This document shows, one piece after another, positions 1 through 12,240 of a stretch of DNA of 64,000 bases. The DNA lies in contig CM073591.1 of the NCBI GenBank assembly GCA_037074705.1, forward strand, positions 131,075,032-131,139,031, read 5' to 3'. Within the stretch, counting starts at the first letter, position 1; each line of letters opens with the position of its first letter. The notes beneath the pieces are model-generated. The model was not told the origin of the DNA. It ran no database searches and saw nothing but the letters and a program-made list of their open reading frames with translations. The stretch is from Zhengitettix transpicula (taxonomy: Eukaryota > Arthropoda > Insecta > Orthoptera > Tetrigidae). Position numbers and translations under genes: made by a program.

Positions 1-957
1 AACCTTTTTGAAATAATTTTTTTTGTTAATCTTTGTCATTCGTCCAGTGACCTCGGATTTCTTCACATGACGCCTGACGAAATTGTGCATTATTTATGTG
101 GTACTTCTCGTTGTGACGACAACTTTGTTCTGCCGATATATTGTCACGTGTAGTTCCACATACCTGAATAATAAGTAAATAATTTGCGTCACCATAATTA
201 TCTTACACATAATGTTTTAATTATTTTTGTTAAAGATACGAATTATACTGTCGTTATTTGAATAGTTAGTTAATTCACAAACTCACGTTAGTTAATTATC
301 GATATGACTTTGTTTCCCCGACTAAGAAATAACAGAAATAATTGACATTGTAACTAATTATAAACCAGGAAAGTTCAGCAACGTCGTGCTACAACTTTTG
401 TAGGGAAATTAATATCAAATAATTTTTCTACGTTCCTCATTCATAAAATCCCCAGCAGTAAAGTTGGAATTTATCCTGAGTTATTTATAATATCCGCATA
501 CTATTTATCACATTATATTTTAATTCCTGCATATGTTTAACGATATTTAATATACATAGAATATTTCATATTTTCAAATTAAGGATGGAGTGAATTACAA
601 TATAATAGCGAAACAGCAGTTGCTACAAACAGGTGTAACTGCGAAAACTCCTCAGCCAAATACATCAAGAACAAAATTCAGCAAAAATGCGTACGGCTTC
701 AGGATGCATTCCGGTGTTTGTTTTTGAATATTTTAAAATAAGTATATAATCCACACGTTAAAGTATTTTTGTCCCACTTCTCAATGGATTCGTAACTTAC
801 AAAAATTGAAATATAATATTTCTGTATTAAAAGTATAGTAATTAGGAAAAATAGACAATTAACCGACAAAATTATGTTTTGTATAAATAGCACACAACGT
901 TTCGTCACATGGTTTGTGCCGTTGTGAGGTTCTCACGGCACTTGCGTTTTTAATCAT
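1..957. other. A+T-rich DNA, no gene seen
   Basis: Low-complexity A+T-rich sequence with stops in all frames. The only open frames are short and have no recognisable domains. A short perfect inverted repeat (GTGCCGT ... ACGGCAC, about 915-940) lies near the right edge, just before the hammerhead-like motif at 958. Confidence 0.7.
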
Positions 958-990
958 CTGACGAAAGCAACAAGCCTTGCAGAAACGTTG
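958..990 (+). other. Hammerhead-like core motif 1
   Basis: The stretch reads CTGACGA, then a GCAA...TTGC stem, then GAAACG. CTGANGA plus a helix plus GAAA is the conserved core of hammerhead ribozymes. Stem III and the cleavage site cannot be assigned with confidence. A GTGCCGT...ACGGCAC hairpin sits just upstream. It may be the relic of a retroelement terminal region, since Penelope-like elements are known to carry hammerheads. It could also be a chance match. Confidence 0.3.
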
Positions 991-1743
991 AGTGGTATTT
1001 ATATTATCACTTCATTTTATCTTTTATTTGGCTATTTTTTAATTAGTAACGAAATAGTTTTTTAAAATATATATTTCGTTCCAATTTATTAATCTCAACC
1101 AAAATCAAGTTTGTATCTGATATTTTCATACTGATATCATCTCATATAAATAATGCACTTTCCGTGGAAATCAAAGTATTATTCGTACCATTAAGCTAAT
1201 AATTTTATCACAAAGTTTTTAATAACGTCTTAAACCATGGTGTGAGTTCAACAGAAATGGTCGCTCACTGATGCCCTCAGCTGGTTGGTTTTCGTACAGT
1301 GGACTTTTTTAAACCGTTTAATCACGAAAATTTCTGCTTGACAATTTGACGCGTGTCTGAATCTATTAGTCATTAAAGTCAATGTTGAGTTTTGTAAACA
1401 TCAAGAAAAACACATCTTCAATAATTAACCAAATTATTTTCGTAGTACTGTTTGGTGTTCCTTAAATAATGTTAAAGTAATGCTCTTCCAGGTTAATATA
1501 TTTTTGCAATTTCATTAATTTGTGAGGATAGAAGATGAAATATTTCTTCTTTCCTCTTGAAGTCTGAAGTTATGTAACATAGGACTAAATGAATATAATT
1601 AAATTAATAAACGTATAATTAAACATTGTTTTCTCAATTTATTTTGAAATTAATAATTATAATAATCTTTTAAAAAATCAATGTTAAAAACGCCAGCCAG
1701 AAAAATTTATTATCAAATTTAAAACAAAATATTTAACAAACAG
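991..1743. other. A+T-rich DNA, no gene seen
   Basis: No reading frame, RNA gene or repeat boundary could be recognised here. Confidence 0.65.
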
Positions 1744-1899
1744 AACGTTTCATACTTTATTGGGACCTCTTAAGGGCTACAATTAAAATTAAACCAGTTA
1801 TCTAAAAAATTGTGGAACTTTCTTTTATTCAAATTGTTGAGAAAATTAATTTAATTCTAATTGTTAACCTGAAGTGGTCCAGACAGGGATGAAACGTTG
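1744..1899. repeat. Head-to-head pair of hammerhead-like motifs
   Basis: Positions 1744-1776 (minus strand) and 1869-1899 (plus strand) both read as CTKAAG, then GGTCC, then a short loop, then a G-rich strand, then GAAACGTT. The two face each other across about 90 bp. The minus motif and its flank resemble the one at 6901-6930, including the sequence that follows it, so they probably come from one repeat family. The family itself was not identified. Confidence 0.4.
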
Positions 1900-4687
1900 T
1901 GTTTGCTAAGTCTTTTGCATTTATTTGGACTGATATTTATTGTAATATATTTATATTTTACCCCAAACGTTTTAATTTCACAAAATAAAAATAAAACTTA
2001 AGACAAATTTCATAAAAGTATTTATTAATTTAGAATTTGGAAGGAACTTTTGGCATTTTACCATAGGCACCGCCAAGTAGTTAAAATATTTTTTATTTAT
2101 TTACATTTTGTATTTAAATATGTCGGTTATTCCAGTTAGATACGTATCTATTTTACGACAAATCCTGTAAAATGTTTAGATACATATCTACGGTAAATCA
2201 GGCCACCAATATTACTTATATCTCATAAATATTATGCCATGTCAATTTTAAAACAAAATGGCAAGATAACTTAAATCCTATTTATATTCTAAAATAGTAA
2301 GTATTTGAACGACGTTATTTAGAAATGTTATTATTAGTTTTTATAAAAGAACCTTGGAGTAAAATAGAATTATAAATTATTTTTTATCAGGCTGTAAAAT
2401 GATTTTAAGAAATGTATAACACTCAACTGTCTACTTTCACGCGGTTAAAATTCAATAAATTGGTTCAACATGAGCTCTCGATTCTTTCTTCATTATTTAC
2501 GAAATTGATTTGACATTCCGATCTTATTTCTATTTCTCGCAGTTGTACAGTAATAACTTATGACAGCTTGCTAATTATATTTCACGTTTTAACGTGATAT
2601 CTTTTCCATTATCGTCTCCCGTTGATATGATAGGCAGCATGGTAAGGAAGTGAAACGAAAGCCAATGTGGGAGTCTTCTAAACTGTTTGCAAAAACAAGA
2701 AAAATTAGCTAATGGATACCACACCGATAACCTGAAAGCATACTCGTATTTCACCGGTTTTACAGCAGCGAATAATTTATGAGTGTTGGATTGCTACATT
2801 TCTTTTGATTTGCAACAAGGAAAAGGCAATTTCTCTTCAGGACTAATCTATCGAAAAACTTTCTAACGCATTTAAAGATATTATGTTTAAAGACCATTAT
2901 CTCTGGGAGCCAATGAATAATGTGTTAGATACTGAGTACGATGAACATAATATTGCAAGAAAATGGTAACAATTATTAGGATAAATTGTATTTGCTTACG
3001 TAAAGGGTCTTTACTGACTTAGAAACATGCATCTAATTCAAAATGCTTATTCTTTATATATCTGTATTACCTAGATCCGTATTTATGGAAACAGCGGTTT
3101 AGGTAAAAGTCAAAATCTCCATATTATGAGCGAGACACTCACAATACGCCATATTGAAATATCCAAAGTCATAATTATATTGCTTTTATCACCAAACGTA
3201 AAGAAAATCTGCACAGACATAATTAACGACTAAGATAACTATCGATTGAGAAGGGGACCGGGGAGATCGAGAGAATTTCACCATAGAAATTAGTTGAAAA
3301 GTGAGGAAAAATAGCCAGTAATACATACATAAAAGTTTTAAGAAGAAAGAGTTATAAATCTGGCAGTCTTATAAATACTAAGTGCAGGGTATTTATTTAT
3401 TTATATTAGACCGGTAAGTAAATTACACTAATATAATTAACATCTTCTTACGTCGCTCCATGTTGAAGGAGCTCAACTTGAACTTAACCATCATCGCGAG
3501 TATCATCTCAACGAAAACGAAAACGATGGATTCTACAATAATACAGGTCATTTTGGACATTTTTTCCCTTCACGTGCTCATCTCTTTATCGACGTACTAC
3601 TTGTATTAAGCCGTAATGATGATTGGCAATATTCAACTCAGCGAACTGCAAAAAACAGGAGAATCCACACCAATTTGGTCATTTTCGCATTATTCTTAAA
3701 TTAATCTGGTTTCCACCCTACCAAAATTGTTTGTTTGAAATTTATCCATGCATGTACGCAAAACAAACTCATCTATTTTTATATATTGAGAATACATACA
3801 TATTTTAAAAATTATAATTTTCCAGTTTGTAAGGAGATTCTGAAATAAAAGTGCTCAAGATCTATATAACGGAAAGTGGAGGAAGACGAGAGTTGGGTTC
3901 TGCAACCCACGAAAAATTAAGCGATCAAAAGGGAAAAATCTTTTGGATAGGTAATTCAAGAACACCAAGAAGTCGGTGGAGAATAACTGTACGAAAGCAC
4001 CCCAGTGTTCCCAATATCAACCAAACGTTAGTGCAAAGAAGCGAAAGTAAGGAACGCTCCATCCTATAATGATCTTGGTTTTCGTCTGAGCATGATTCAG
4101 TTCTCCAACGGAGAGTCGGGGTGAAAACACAGCTCCAAATACACAATGGTCAACAGTGGTATATATTCCCTTACAACAACGAAAATTTCATATTTCATAA
4201 TTCTTTGAAAGTTTGAATGGTTTGATCAAGAAAGAGTTCAAGATATGACGAAAACACAAGGTTATTTGAATACCCACATACAATAGACAAAAGTGTCTGC
4301 GTAGATCTGGTCTTGAGAATTTTGAAGCAAATCTGCTGTCACTCGCGACAGACCAAACGATGCAATTCCGGACTGACCACACATTGATTTCGCTGCAGAC
4401 CACGTCTGAAAACTTTTGTTTCAATCTGATGTCACCACTAACGTCATTCAAAAGTCTTGAAGGCTTTTTTGCTTCCCGGGTGGTACCTTACTATATAATT
4501 TGAGGGATTTTAGCACCTAATCGTTTGGTTTATGTATGTCAACTATTATATCAAAAACAGGAACCAATCGTGTATGAAATGAATGTTATACAGAATATAC
4601 GTTTCTTACATCATTCTAATTTCATGTTGAAACTGGGACTTTAAGATACAAAAAACATACAATAATCCACGTGGAGGAAATTCTGAT
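1900..4687. other. A+T-rich DNA, no gene seen
   Basis: About 2.8 kb of A+T-rich sequence. Open frames at 3623-3808, 3851-4069 and 4188-4451 are 60-90 codons long, overlap frames on the other strand and show no signal peptide, domain or repeat of known type. The stretch at about 3850-4450 is less A+T-rich than its surroundings and may be an old, unrecognised repeat. Confidence 0.55.
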
Positions 4688-4850
4688 CTAATAATAGGAA
4701 GGGATGCTGCAGAAGAGAGAACAATGTAGCCAAGGGTTAACTAGATGCTACAATTCCCGACACTCATCTAAACGTCGTGTAGGATAAGCCACAAAAAACC
4801 TCCATCAAGAACATCAGTCTCTTGATACTTGTCGCCCGCCCTTTGAGTGG
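4688..4850 (-). mobile_element. Family A retroposon, highly degraded fragment
   Basis: This is a very diverged piece of the family A repeat. It keeps the order of landmarks seen in better copies: a segment like AATAGGAAGGGAT, then GTAGCCAAGGGTTAACTAG (4727-4745), then a diverged version of the CCTGCATCAGG...TACTTGTC...CGCCCTT segment ending near 4844. It has many substitutions and indels and no recognisable A tail, so it is probably one of the oldest copies in the window. Confidence 0.6.
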
Positions 4851-5859
4851 AGTACGTATCGTTTGGATTTTTAAGAAATATTTTCCACGCTTCGGCTGAG
4901 GCTTTCCAACACATTTAAATATAATTTTTTTGACATAATTGAGATAGGGTTTGATAAATCGAGCCTAGAAATCAAAAAAATTACTTCATTATTAAATCAG
5001 ATTACTTAATTTTGTGATCTTTTACCCGACTTGAAATTTTTTTGGCCGTTTTTTGTGTTATCGTCATCAATATAAAACTCTGTTTAACATTAACTGAGTA
5101 ATGCTTATATTCATTAATCCCCGTTTTACTTGAGTAAACTAGACCAAGACTCTAAATCGAAACTTAACGACAAATCTTTTAACACCAAATCAAAATTATG
5201 GAATAAGTTTTATTGAAATTATATAGATGTCTTGGTTTACTTGTTTTAAAGATCACCTAACGGGAAGTAAACAATTTTTAATCCCAACTAAAGCACTTCC
5301 GTTCGTCAATAGAAGCTGCATAAACCACTGAAAAATCATATTCTGGTTAAATGGTAAGGGTTTACTTTCGCGTAACGTGAGTTTATTAATTATAATTAAG
5401 TTTAATGAAGTCATAAAATAAGATGAAATATATTGGACGATTTCTTCTTTACGAGAAAAATGATGTACATTATACATAACGACGACGGAACAGCATAAAA
5501 TTATTGTGTAATACCTGTTTTACTTAAATATTTTATTATCATGATAATTTTATTTATTAGAAATACATCTCTGTTACCATCAATTCCACTAACTATAGAA
5601 GTTTCGAAAGGGAAAATCGTGTGTGAAGAGCAGCTTGTAAGTTGAGGTCGTAAATTGATCTCCAAAGTAAGACACCCCGCCGGTTCAGTTATTTGCGTAT
5701 GATCCTCAATGAAAGCCACGTTATATGATTGGATCTCTCCAAACGTCTTTCACGATTTTCAAATCACTCGAAGATGCAAAATCCCGCTATGCCTGTCTGC
5801 TGAGTGAACAAAGTAGTAAACAGAACGTTCGGACCATGTGACTTCCTCGACTCAATGAA
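4851..5859. other. A+T-rich DNA, no gene seen
   Basis: No domain-bearing frame. Open frames at 5253-5477 and 5501-5719 (minus) are short, and I recognised nothing in them. Confidence 0.6.
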
Positions 5860-6250
5860 CTGGTTAGGGAGTCCATGAAAACGTGCGTCAGCTTTTACGT
5901 TGCATCGAAGACCATTTCCCACGACTGTACCTGCTGGGCCAAGGATCATCCAGCAGCATTTAGCATTACGGTAATTGCGCAGGGGCCCCTCGGTAATGGG
6001 CCGGTAGGTAGGCAGGGTTGGGCTTGGAAACATCCCCAAGCCTATCATTACCCGGGGCCAGAGCTCAGCCGTCAGGTTGCGGGTAAACCACGTCCCGATC
6101 AAGTTATCAGGAATCCGTCTCCTTCCTCAGGCCACCGACGAACAATGCACTAATTACACGATCCATTCCCAGACTGGCATGTCCGGCTGTACGTATCGCA
6201 CTCGGAGACAGGCAATAGCGAGACTGCCATTAAGTGCTCTAAGGAAATTT
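5860..6250. other. GC-rich island, function unknown (candidate conserved element)
   Basis: A block of about 390 bp that is clearly richer in G+C than its flanks, with runs such as GGGGCCCCTCGGTAATGGG and CATTACCCGGGGCC. These also give partial internal complementarity (TAATGGGCC / CATTACCCGG). Frames of 81-112 codons are open on both strands (5764-6102 minus, 5875-6153 and 6077-6322 plus), as expected for GC-rich sequence, and none resembles a known protein. It shares no sequence with the repeat families recognised here. It could be a conserved regulatory element, an exon of an unrecognised gene, or a single copy of another transposon. Confidence 0.4.
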
Positions 6251-7341
6251 GCACTAGTTTTCTATGTTACTTTTTCCTTATCGATATTTATCAATAAAAA
6301 AATTATTTTTACGATAACATAGGTTGTGTTTTACTGCCACAGAAGTACAATACAATATTAAATTGTACAGAAATGTCGAATGAAGGCGAGTAGCGAGCTG
6401 GAAACAGAAATTCAAATTTTGTGATGAAAATATTAAGAAAGTCGATTGTAGTAAGTTAAGTTGTGCTCCAAACTTACACGAAAACTCTGTCTTCAGGATG
6501 CGGTATTCTGATAATTAACACCAATAAATTGAAAAACAGGAAAAAATTCTAGTATACTATAGATTTTATTATTTAATATTCTAAAGCTACTTCTTAGAAA
6601 CGTGACTAAGGACAATATAAGAATAAAATCTATATGACATTGTCAATCTGTATTTAATTATTAGACATTATAAATGCATTTGTAACATATGCAATGTTTA
6701 TATATAACGTAAAACTTTTAGATTATCCCAAAAGAGTACATGATGTGCTTAAAAACAAAATATCAATTAATTAAGGAAAGTAAAACTAAATTTCTGTTTG
6801 TATATTCCCGTTCCGTAAATAAAAGTACTGATATATGATATTAAAAACAACAGCCTATTAGGCAAAAAAAATTATTATGTTATTTAAAACATAATATTAA
6901 AAGTTTCGTCCCTGATTGGACCTCTTAAGGTTTACAGATCCAATTTCAATTATCTGAAAAATAAATTAATAAACAAAACTTACATGCATGATAATTTTTA
7001 ATACAATTATGTAAAGACTTAATTTATATATTGTTCTACAGTTGGAAAAATTAATGGCGAAACTGTATGAAAATTAATAAACGTTCGAAACTTCATATGT
7101 TCCGGAAGCCTAGCTTTAATAACGTTGCTATGAATTAAGATATTTGCATTTACAATGAATTGCTTCTTTATCTTAGTTCAGTACTTTAAATAAAGCTACT
7201 TCATTACGTTCAGACAAGACGCTCCGTCAAATTGGCGGCGTCGAGAACGTGTGTTCCCAGGCCAATGAAATTTGCTACGCGAATCCCGGAAGGTGTGTGG
7301 CTACCTAAAATGTTGCGATTTGTGGAGATACAAATCAGATA
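6251..7341. other. A+T-rich DNA with one hammerhead-like motif
   Basis: No gene was seen. A minus-strand motif at 6901-6930 reads CCTTAAGA, GGTCC, loop, GGGAC, GAAAC. Its GTCC/GGAC stem II is perfect, which makes it the best-formed example of the hammerhead-like series in this window. The following 50 bp resemble the flank of the 1744-1776 motif. Confidence 0.5.
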
Positions 7342-7512
7342 GACCTCCTGTGGTGAAGGTCCCGGGTTAAAATCCCGGCGAGGGCTTAGATGTTTGTGTG
7401 CGTGAGAGAAACTCTCGTTAAATCAGTCTCTCGACAAGAAAAAATGAGTTCACATACTGAGTCGCTAATAACCAGAGCTGTTGATGCGACTGAAAATAAT
7501 TTTTTTAAAAAA
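7342..7512 (+). mobile_element. tRNA-derived SINE, internally deleted copy
   Basis: Same family as the SINE at 28055-28213. It keeps a decayed B-box-like segment (GGTTAAAATCC, 7365-7375), the body segment ATGTTTGTGTGCG and the 3' tail with inverted repeats AGTCGC (7460-7465) and GCGACT (7486-7491). An A-rich end follows. About 30 bp between the first bases (TGTGGTG) and the B box are missing, including the A box, so this copy should have no pol III promoter. A target duplication is not clear. Confidence 0.75.
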
Positions 7513-10039
7513 AGATTATAATTAGCTAAAATCTTCAGACTCTAAGATGTTTCGAAAAATCGTGGTGAGGAGGCAAGCTGTACAGTCAGCAGGAAGACAG
7601 TTTGTCTTAGGGAAGTTATGGAAAACATGGGTTTTGACGAGGAAGATAGCTGGTTCTAAGATACTATAATTTGGGTTTTCAAGAAGTCGTGGAGAATCGA
7701 CAGTATTTAGTTTTTACTTTTAAGGAGCTGAGTTCAGTAAAGTTCTTGACTTCGGTTTTTATTACGAAGTCTTAGGGACGCCAGCTGTGCGACTATCTTC
7801 CTGGAAGGCGGATCAACATTCGACAGATTGCAGCGTCGGTCTGGGGCTACCTGAGAAGACTATTACCTGCCAGATCCTCAATAAGTGGAAAAGTACTGTG
7901 CCGAAAATACCGCCAAATTCGGTTTAAGAAAGCCAGACGACCGAATTTTGTACACGCAAACCCCTGAGATTTTTTTGATTCGTTAGTTTTATGTATGCAA
8001 ATAGCCAAGGAAACTTCTAATTGGTAATTATATCAGGAAGGTATTGTTTTTAAATTAACTTTTGTAGGTTATTAAAATATAGATTATTAATGATTTCTTT
8101 AATTTTATCCTGTCTTACTATTAAATATTTTCAGAATTAAACAAGTAAATAATTTATTTTAATAACTACAAAATATAGCGTAAAATGCCCTTTAACTGAT
8201 AAAAACATTACAAAATTAATAATTAATAGTACGACCTAAAATTTCTGACTCTTTTCAAATTGAAAAACAAAGAAAAACCAATAAAAATGTAATAATTTCA
8301 TTTGCGTGTCTTGGTTTCTCAAATTAAAGTTGGTCTGAAATTGAAGGTGGTGTAATTAGCTTTTAAGATACAAAATTGTTTTTCGGTACATAATGCACAT
8401 AATTTACAAAACCTGTTTAAATATTCTCATACTCGTTTTACTAAGTTTCACTACGTTTCTCCGAAACTTGATATGTACTAGAAAAGGCATCACGGGATAT
8501 TTCTGAATAGGTTTCACATAACTTCGATTCTTAAGCTATTGAACAATTAAAGTCCTGTAATATTCTGCATACTAAAGTTGAGCTATACGGTAGTATTGGT
8601 GGCTTTTCGATGTCTGATTATATACAAATTTATTTAGGACATTTTTTTTTAAAAAAACTGACGCATTTCGTTACAATGTTTGGATATATTGTAAATGTGG
8701 AATTAAAAATCCAATATGCAGTCTCCTGAAGAACCTTTTTTTGATTCACAGAAAATAAAAGGATTTACATGAAGCCTTCGACTTATAAGCTATAATCATC
8801 ACTGGAATTAAATTGGGGATATCAGTAGCTTACCGGAGCAGTAAAATGTAATCTAATACGAATAATTCCCAAAGTTATTTCATATTCTTTCATAGCCATT
8901 ATTAAAACTTACAGCTTTATAAAACAAAAAATTATAAGATGTTTTGAGGAAACGCCGGTGAAGTTCTGAATTATTTTTGTCCCAGAAGAAAATACGACTA
9001 AATGTCACTCGGTTTTTGACAAACAAAAATTGGTACGATGATAATAGCTCGACATGAAATATTTTACAGTGTTGCAATATGATGGAATTGGAAGCCAAGT
9101 ACAAAATAGTACGCATATTTCTCAAATGTTATTAATATTCTTCTTCCCGTTATGTTGATTAAATTAAATTACGTGCAAATAAGACGACGGTCAATTACAT
9201 GTGTTACGTACTATATTTCGCATATGCTCTAGTTTAAGGTTACGACAATACTGTTTTTTAAGTTGGTTAATTGGGTGTCCAGGGTAAGAGCCGAGTTATC
9301 TAATGTGTAATAAAGAAGTCGACGCGGACAGCAACATTTTAACAGCATTACCATATCTCCCCTTAAGTAAGTACTGCTATCGTGAAGTGCAGTCCGCACG
9401 AGTGATTGATGACAAGCCAGCCTTAAGTAAAATGCATATTCATTTGTTTTTAAATATGCCGTCCTCTAACAACAACATAATCTCTTCGGATTAGCATTCG
9501 TTAGGGAATTAAGATAATTATATATGTGTACATGACCTCAGATAAAGGAGATTTATACCTAGCTATGAACGTACCAGTTTCAAGTTTTTTCTGGTAACGG
9601 TGGCACCTACTTTTGCAACGTGCTACGAGTTATAGCCCATTTAAGTAACCTCCTCACTTGGACATGATACGAAATTGTTTTCCACTATATATTGCAGCTA
9701 ATTCAAAGGACGTGTTTAAATATTCAAATTTTCAGGCCACAGTTTATCACGTTGCAAACAGTCACAATTCATTTAACGAACGTTAATTGGAAGAGAACGT
9801 TGCTGCATTAAATTGTCTTCTCGTCTTAAGCTGATTTTTTATCTTTAAAGGTAGACTACTGACTACGTACCGTTGCCATCCGTTTAGTAACAACGCTTCG
9901 TGTCTACAGTTAATTTACCAAAAGCAACAAAAACTACCATTAATTTCAGTGACGAGGCCAAAGAGACACTTGAAGTTACATTTATTCCAAAAAACCTACA
10001 ACAGGAGCTTTCGAAACTATTGGTTTAATAATCATCTTT
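7513..10039. other. A+T-rich DNA, no gene seen
   Basis: The first 450 bp (about 7530-7960) are less A+T-rich and could be an old unrecognised repeat. The rest is A+T-rich. The open frames at 8880-9125 (minus) and 9303-9494 (plus) are short, with no motif. Confidence 0.55.
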
Positions 10040-10130
10040 TAATTAAATATTATTTTTATTTCCTGTGATTTATTATTAATTAGTCCTCAGTTGAGGAAAT
10101 AAGATACATTATATCATTAAATATGAAATC
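10040..10130 (+). repeat. Family F repeat fragment (CCTCRGYYGAGG)
   Basis: The segment ATTAGTCCTCAGTTGAGGAA (10079-10098), continuing as ATAAGATACATTATATCA, closely matches 18604-18640. The conserved core is a 12-bp palindrome, CCTCAGTTGAGG here and CCTCGGCCGAGG in the other copy. No coding capacity was seen and the family was not recognised. It may be the end of a small DNA transposon. Confidence 0.5.
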
Positions 10131-10310
10131 ATTAAATTAACCTAAAATTGATAGAATTACACAATTTAATAACAGCAAAACAAATTCACTTCTCAACATA
10201 ACTACGAATACAATAGAATATTTACAATTAATAAGTAGTATTAAGACATTTTCAATTAAAAATATGCGTCGGATCACAATAATTGACTCTAGACTTCGTA
10301 ATCGCCACGT

Positions 10311-10745
10311 TTCTCACTTCACAATACTGATTTCACAATTTGCGTAAAATGTTATCGGTCAAAGAATTATATTTTATGAAAAAAAAATATTTAACTTATT
10401 AAATCATATTATAACAAATTAAAGAAAAAAGAGAACAAAATTACTCAAAATTCATGACTGATTTGATTCTTTGACCGATAAAATTTTATGCAAATTGTAA
10501 ATCAGTATGAGTAATTTTGTTCTCATTTTTCTAAGTGAAAGTTTCCAAAAGTTGTTTTAATATGATTTAATAAGTTACTTACGAAATATTTGATAAAATA
10601 ATTTATTTAACTTATTATATCATATTAAAACAAATTTTGGAAACTTTCACTTGGTTAAACGAGAAACCAAATTATTAAAAATTCACAATTGATTTGATTC
10701 TTTGACCGATAACATTTAATGCAAATTGTAAATCAGTATTGTAAA
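10311..10745. repeat. Nested inverted and direct repeat cluster
   Basis: A unit of about 115-135 bp appears in direct orientation at 10393-10508 and 10607-10742. Parts of it are present inverted at 10317-10370 (distal half, containing ATCGGTCAAAGAAT) and 10503-10578 (proximal half, containing GAAAGTTTCC). Landmarks in the direct copies are AACTTATTAAATCATATTA, TTTGATTCTTTGACCGATAA and GCAAATTGTAAATCAGTAT. The whole can fold into two adjacent long hairpins. It is A+T-rich and has no coding potential. It could be a foldback element or a local rearrangement. Confidence 0.75.
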
Positions 10746-11390
10746 GCTTCCAAATCTGTTTATACCTTTACCGCAAAATTATAAAAAGACAACTCTTTTT
10801 AATAATTTTTTCCAAGATTATTCAAATATAAAATTTTAAGCCCTTTTAATAATTAGCCATGGTTATATATATAAAAATAAGTCATTAGAACACTTACAAT
10901 GTATACATTTTCGGCACAAGTTTTAAATATTTTTAGGTAAGGACGAATGAAGTTTTCATTGTTTTAAACAATGTCATTCTCATTGAAACTACCTTTCATT
11001 CAAAATGCCCACTGGATTCCTCGCATACTTCAGAAGTAACTGAATACCTTCAAAAAGTACTGTATCAATTTAGATGATATGGCGTTGCTATTTATTAAAA
11101 TTAATAACTGCTACTAAAATAATATCTATAAACAATTTGGACTGTAGGGAATTCAAATTTCAAACAGGATACCAAAGTTTTTTGATCCATATTAAAGCTG
11201 TTATACAAGTGAAAACTAGTAAAATATTCAATGTAGCAAAAAGGCAATTAAATATTTCATAGGATCTAAAAGCAAATAATAAATAACTAGATTTATTAAA
11301 ATTTCAGAATCAACAAATTTTTTTACTACTTTCGTTATTTCTCCCAATTAATTTTCAGCTTTAGGAAATTGCGTATTAATTCACCTTAGT
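10746..11390. other. A+T-rich DNA, no gene seen
   Basis: One 62-codon frame (11074-11262) is present, with nothing recognisable in it. It is probably a chance frame. Confidence 0.6.
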
Positions 11391-11394
11391 GCCG

Positions 11395-11560
11395 ACCAGC
11401 TGTCTAGTGAAGGTTAATGTCTCGTAGCATAGAGGTCCCGGATTGAAATGTGAATGTTTGCGTTAATCATGGTCCAGAAAAGCGGGGTTAAGACTGAAGA
11501 AGAACCGGCACACTTTTCTCGCACGACAAAAAAAAATTAGTGTGTGTCAAATAATATGAC
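11395..11560 (+). mobile_element. Possible second SINE family, tRNA-related head
   Basis: The stretch about 11400-11465 (TAATGTCTCGTAGCATAGAG, then GTCCCGGATTGAAAT, then GAATGTTTGCG) is a diverged match to the tRNA-like head of the SINE at 28055-28213. That head has the order CTCGCATCACAGAGGTCCCG, a GGTTCGAAT B box, then GATGTTTGTG. The 3' part differs: it ends in TTTCTCGCACGAC plus an A9 run (about 11527-11535) and lacks the AGTCGC...GCGACT tail. This could be a SINE family that uses a different LINE, or a chimera. Confidence 0.4.
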
Positions 11561-11600
11561 AACCTGACAGTCGTCCTGGAGGCTTTCAGAGCCCGCTTAA
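11548..11600 (+). repeat. Family D repeat fragment
   Basis: The segment reading ATGACAACCTGACAGTCGTCC and then GGCTTTCAGAGCC resembles 42489-42560 and 56766-56830. In those, the pattern is CATGACAGTRTGGCAGYYGT followed by a segment with AGAGCCA. The function and element class are unknown. About 45-55 bp are shared. Confidence 0.4.
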
Positions 11601-11867
11601 CCATGGAAGAAGATAATTTTCCCTAGTCGTTGGTACTTGAAGAACATGAACGGAATGTGATCTGGGAGCCTTTGACAAGTGTTCTACAAGAAACATAAGT
11701 CCGTATCGTTCATCGGTGATTATTTCTTTCCACGTCAATTCATACAGCGTTGCTGTTAGTAATTTAGATGTTATCCAACTCACTTTGGTGATGCCGGTAC
11801 ACAGATTGCACTTCTCTTCTTACTATTTCAATTTTTCCTACCTGCTTTGGTTACTCTCTCTCTCTCT

Positions 11868-12240
11868 CGCCTTCCGAGGCATATAGACGTGTACGTTTCG
11901 GGTTGGCAAACCTTAAGCATACGGTAAGAGTTGTACGCCATTCCTATTGGAATAGTTGGCCAGCTGCCTCCTAAACTGATAAAGACTCAGAGGGGAAATA
12001 TGCAACCCCTAAGCATCGAAAAGGCGTGGGACAAGTACCAAATGCCCGACCTACCTGATGCAGGTTTTTCAAGGGTTTTCCCTGCATCACATCTAGGCAA
12101 ATTTCCGGATAGGATCCTTAAACTATAGTTCGGGCGCACTAGTTAACCCTTAGCTACCTTGCTCTACCTTTCCGCACCCCATTTCAATCCCTTTCCTATG
12201 CTATAAGAGGGGAGTGTCCCCTATGTGGATTCCCCTGTAT
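11868..12240 (+). mobile_element. Family A retroposon, truncated at both ends
   Basis: This is a partial family A copy. It runs from the CCGAGGC segment through AGTTGGCCAGCTGCCTCCTA, CCTACCTGATGCAGG, AGGATCCTTAAAC, GTTAACCCTTAGCTACC and the CCTATGCTAT segment. The final GTAGCCTGTTACCCT plus A tail is lost. A (CT)n run lies directly to its left (about 11848-11868). Frames are open in places on both strands but begin without an ATG and are not conserved as proteins. Confidence 0.9.

Noticed and set aside
11848..11868. (CT)n tract as a polypyrimidine splice signal
   Set aside because: It lies directly next to a family A fragment with no exon-like sequence downstream.
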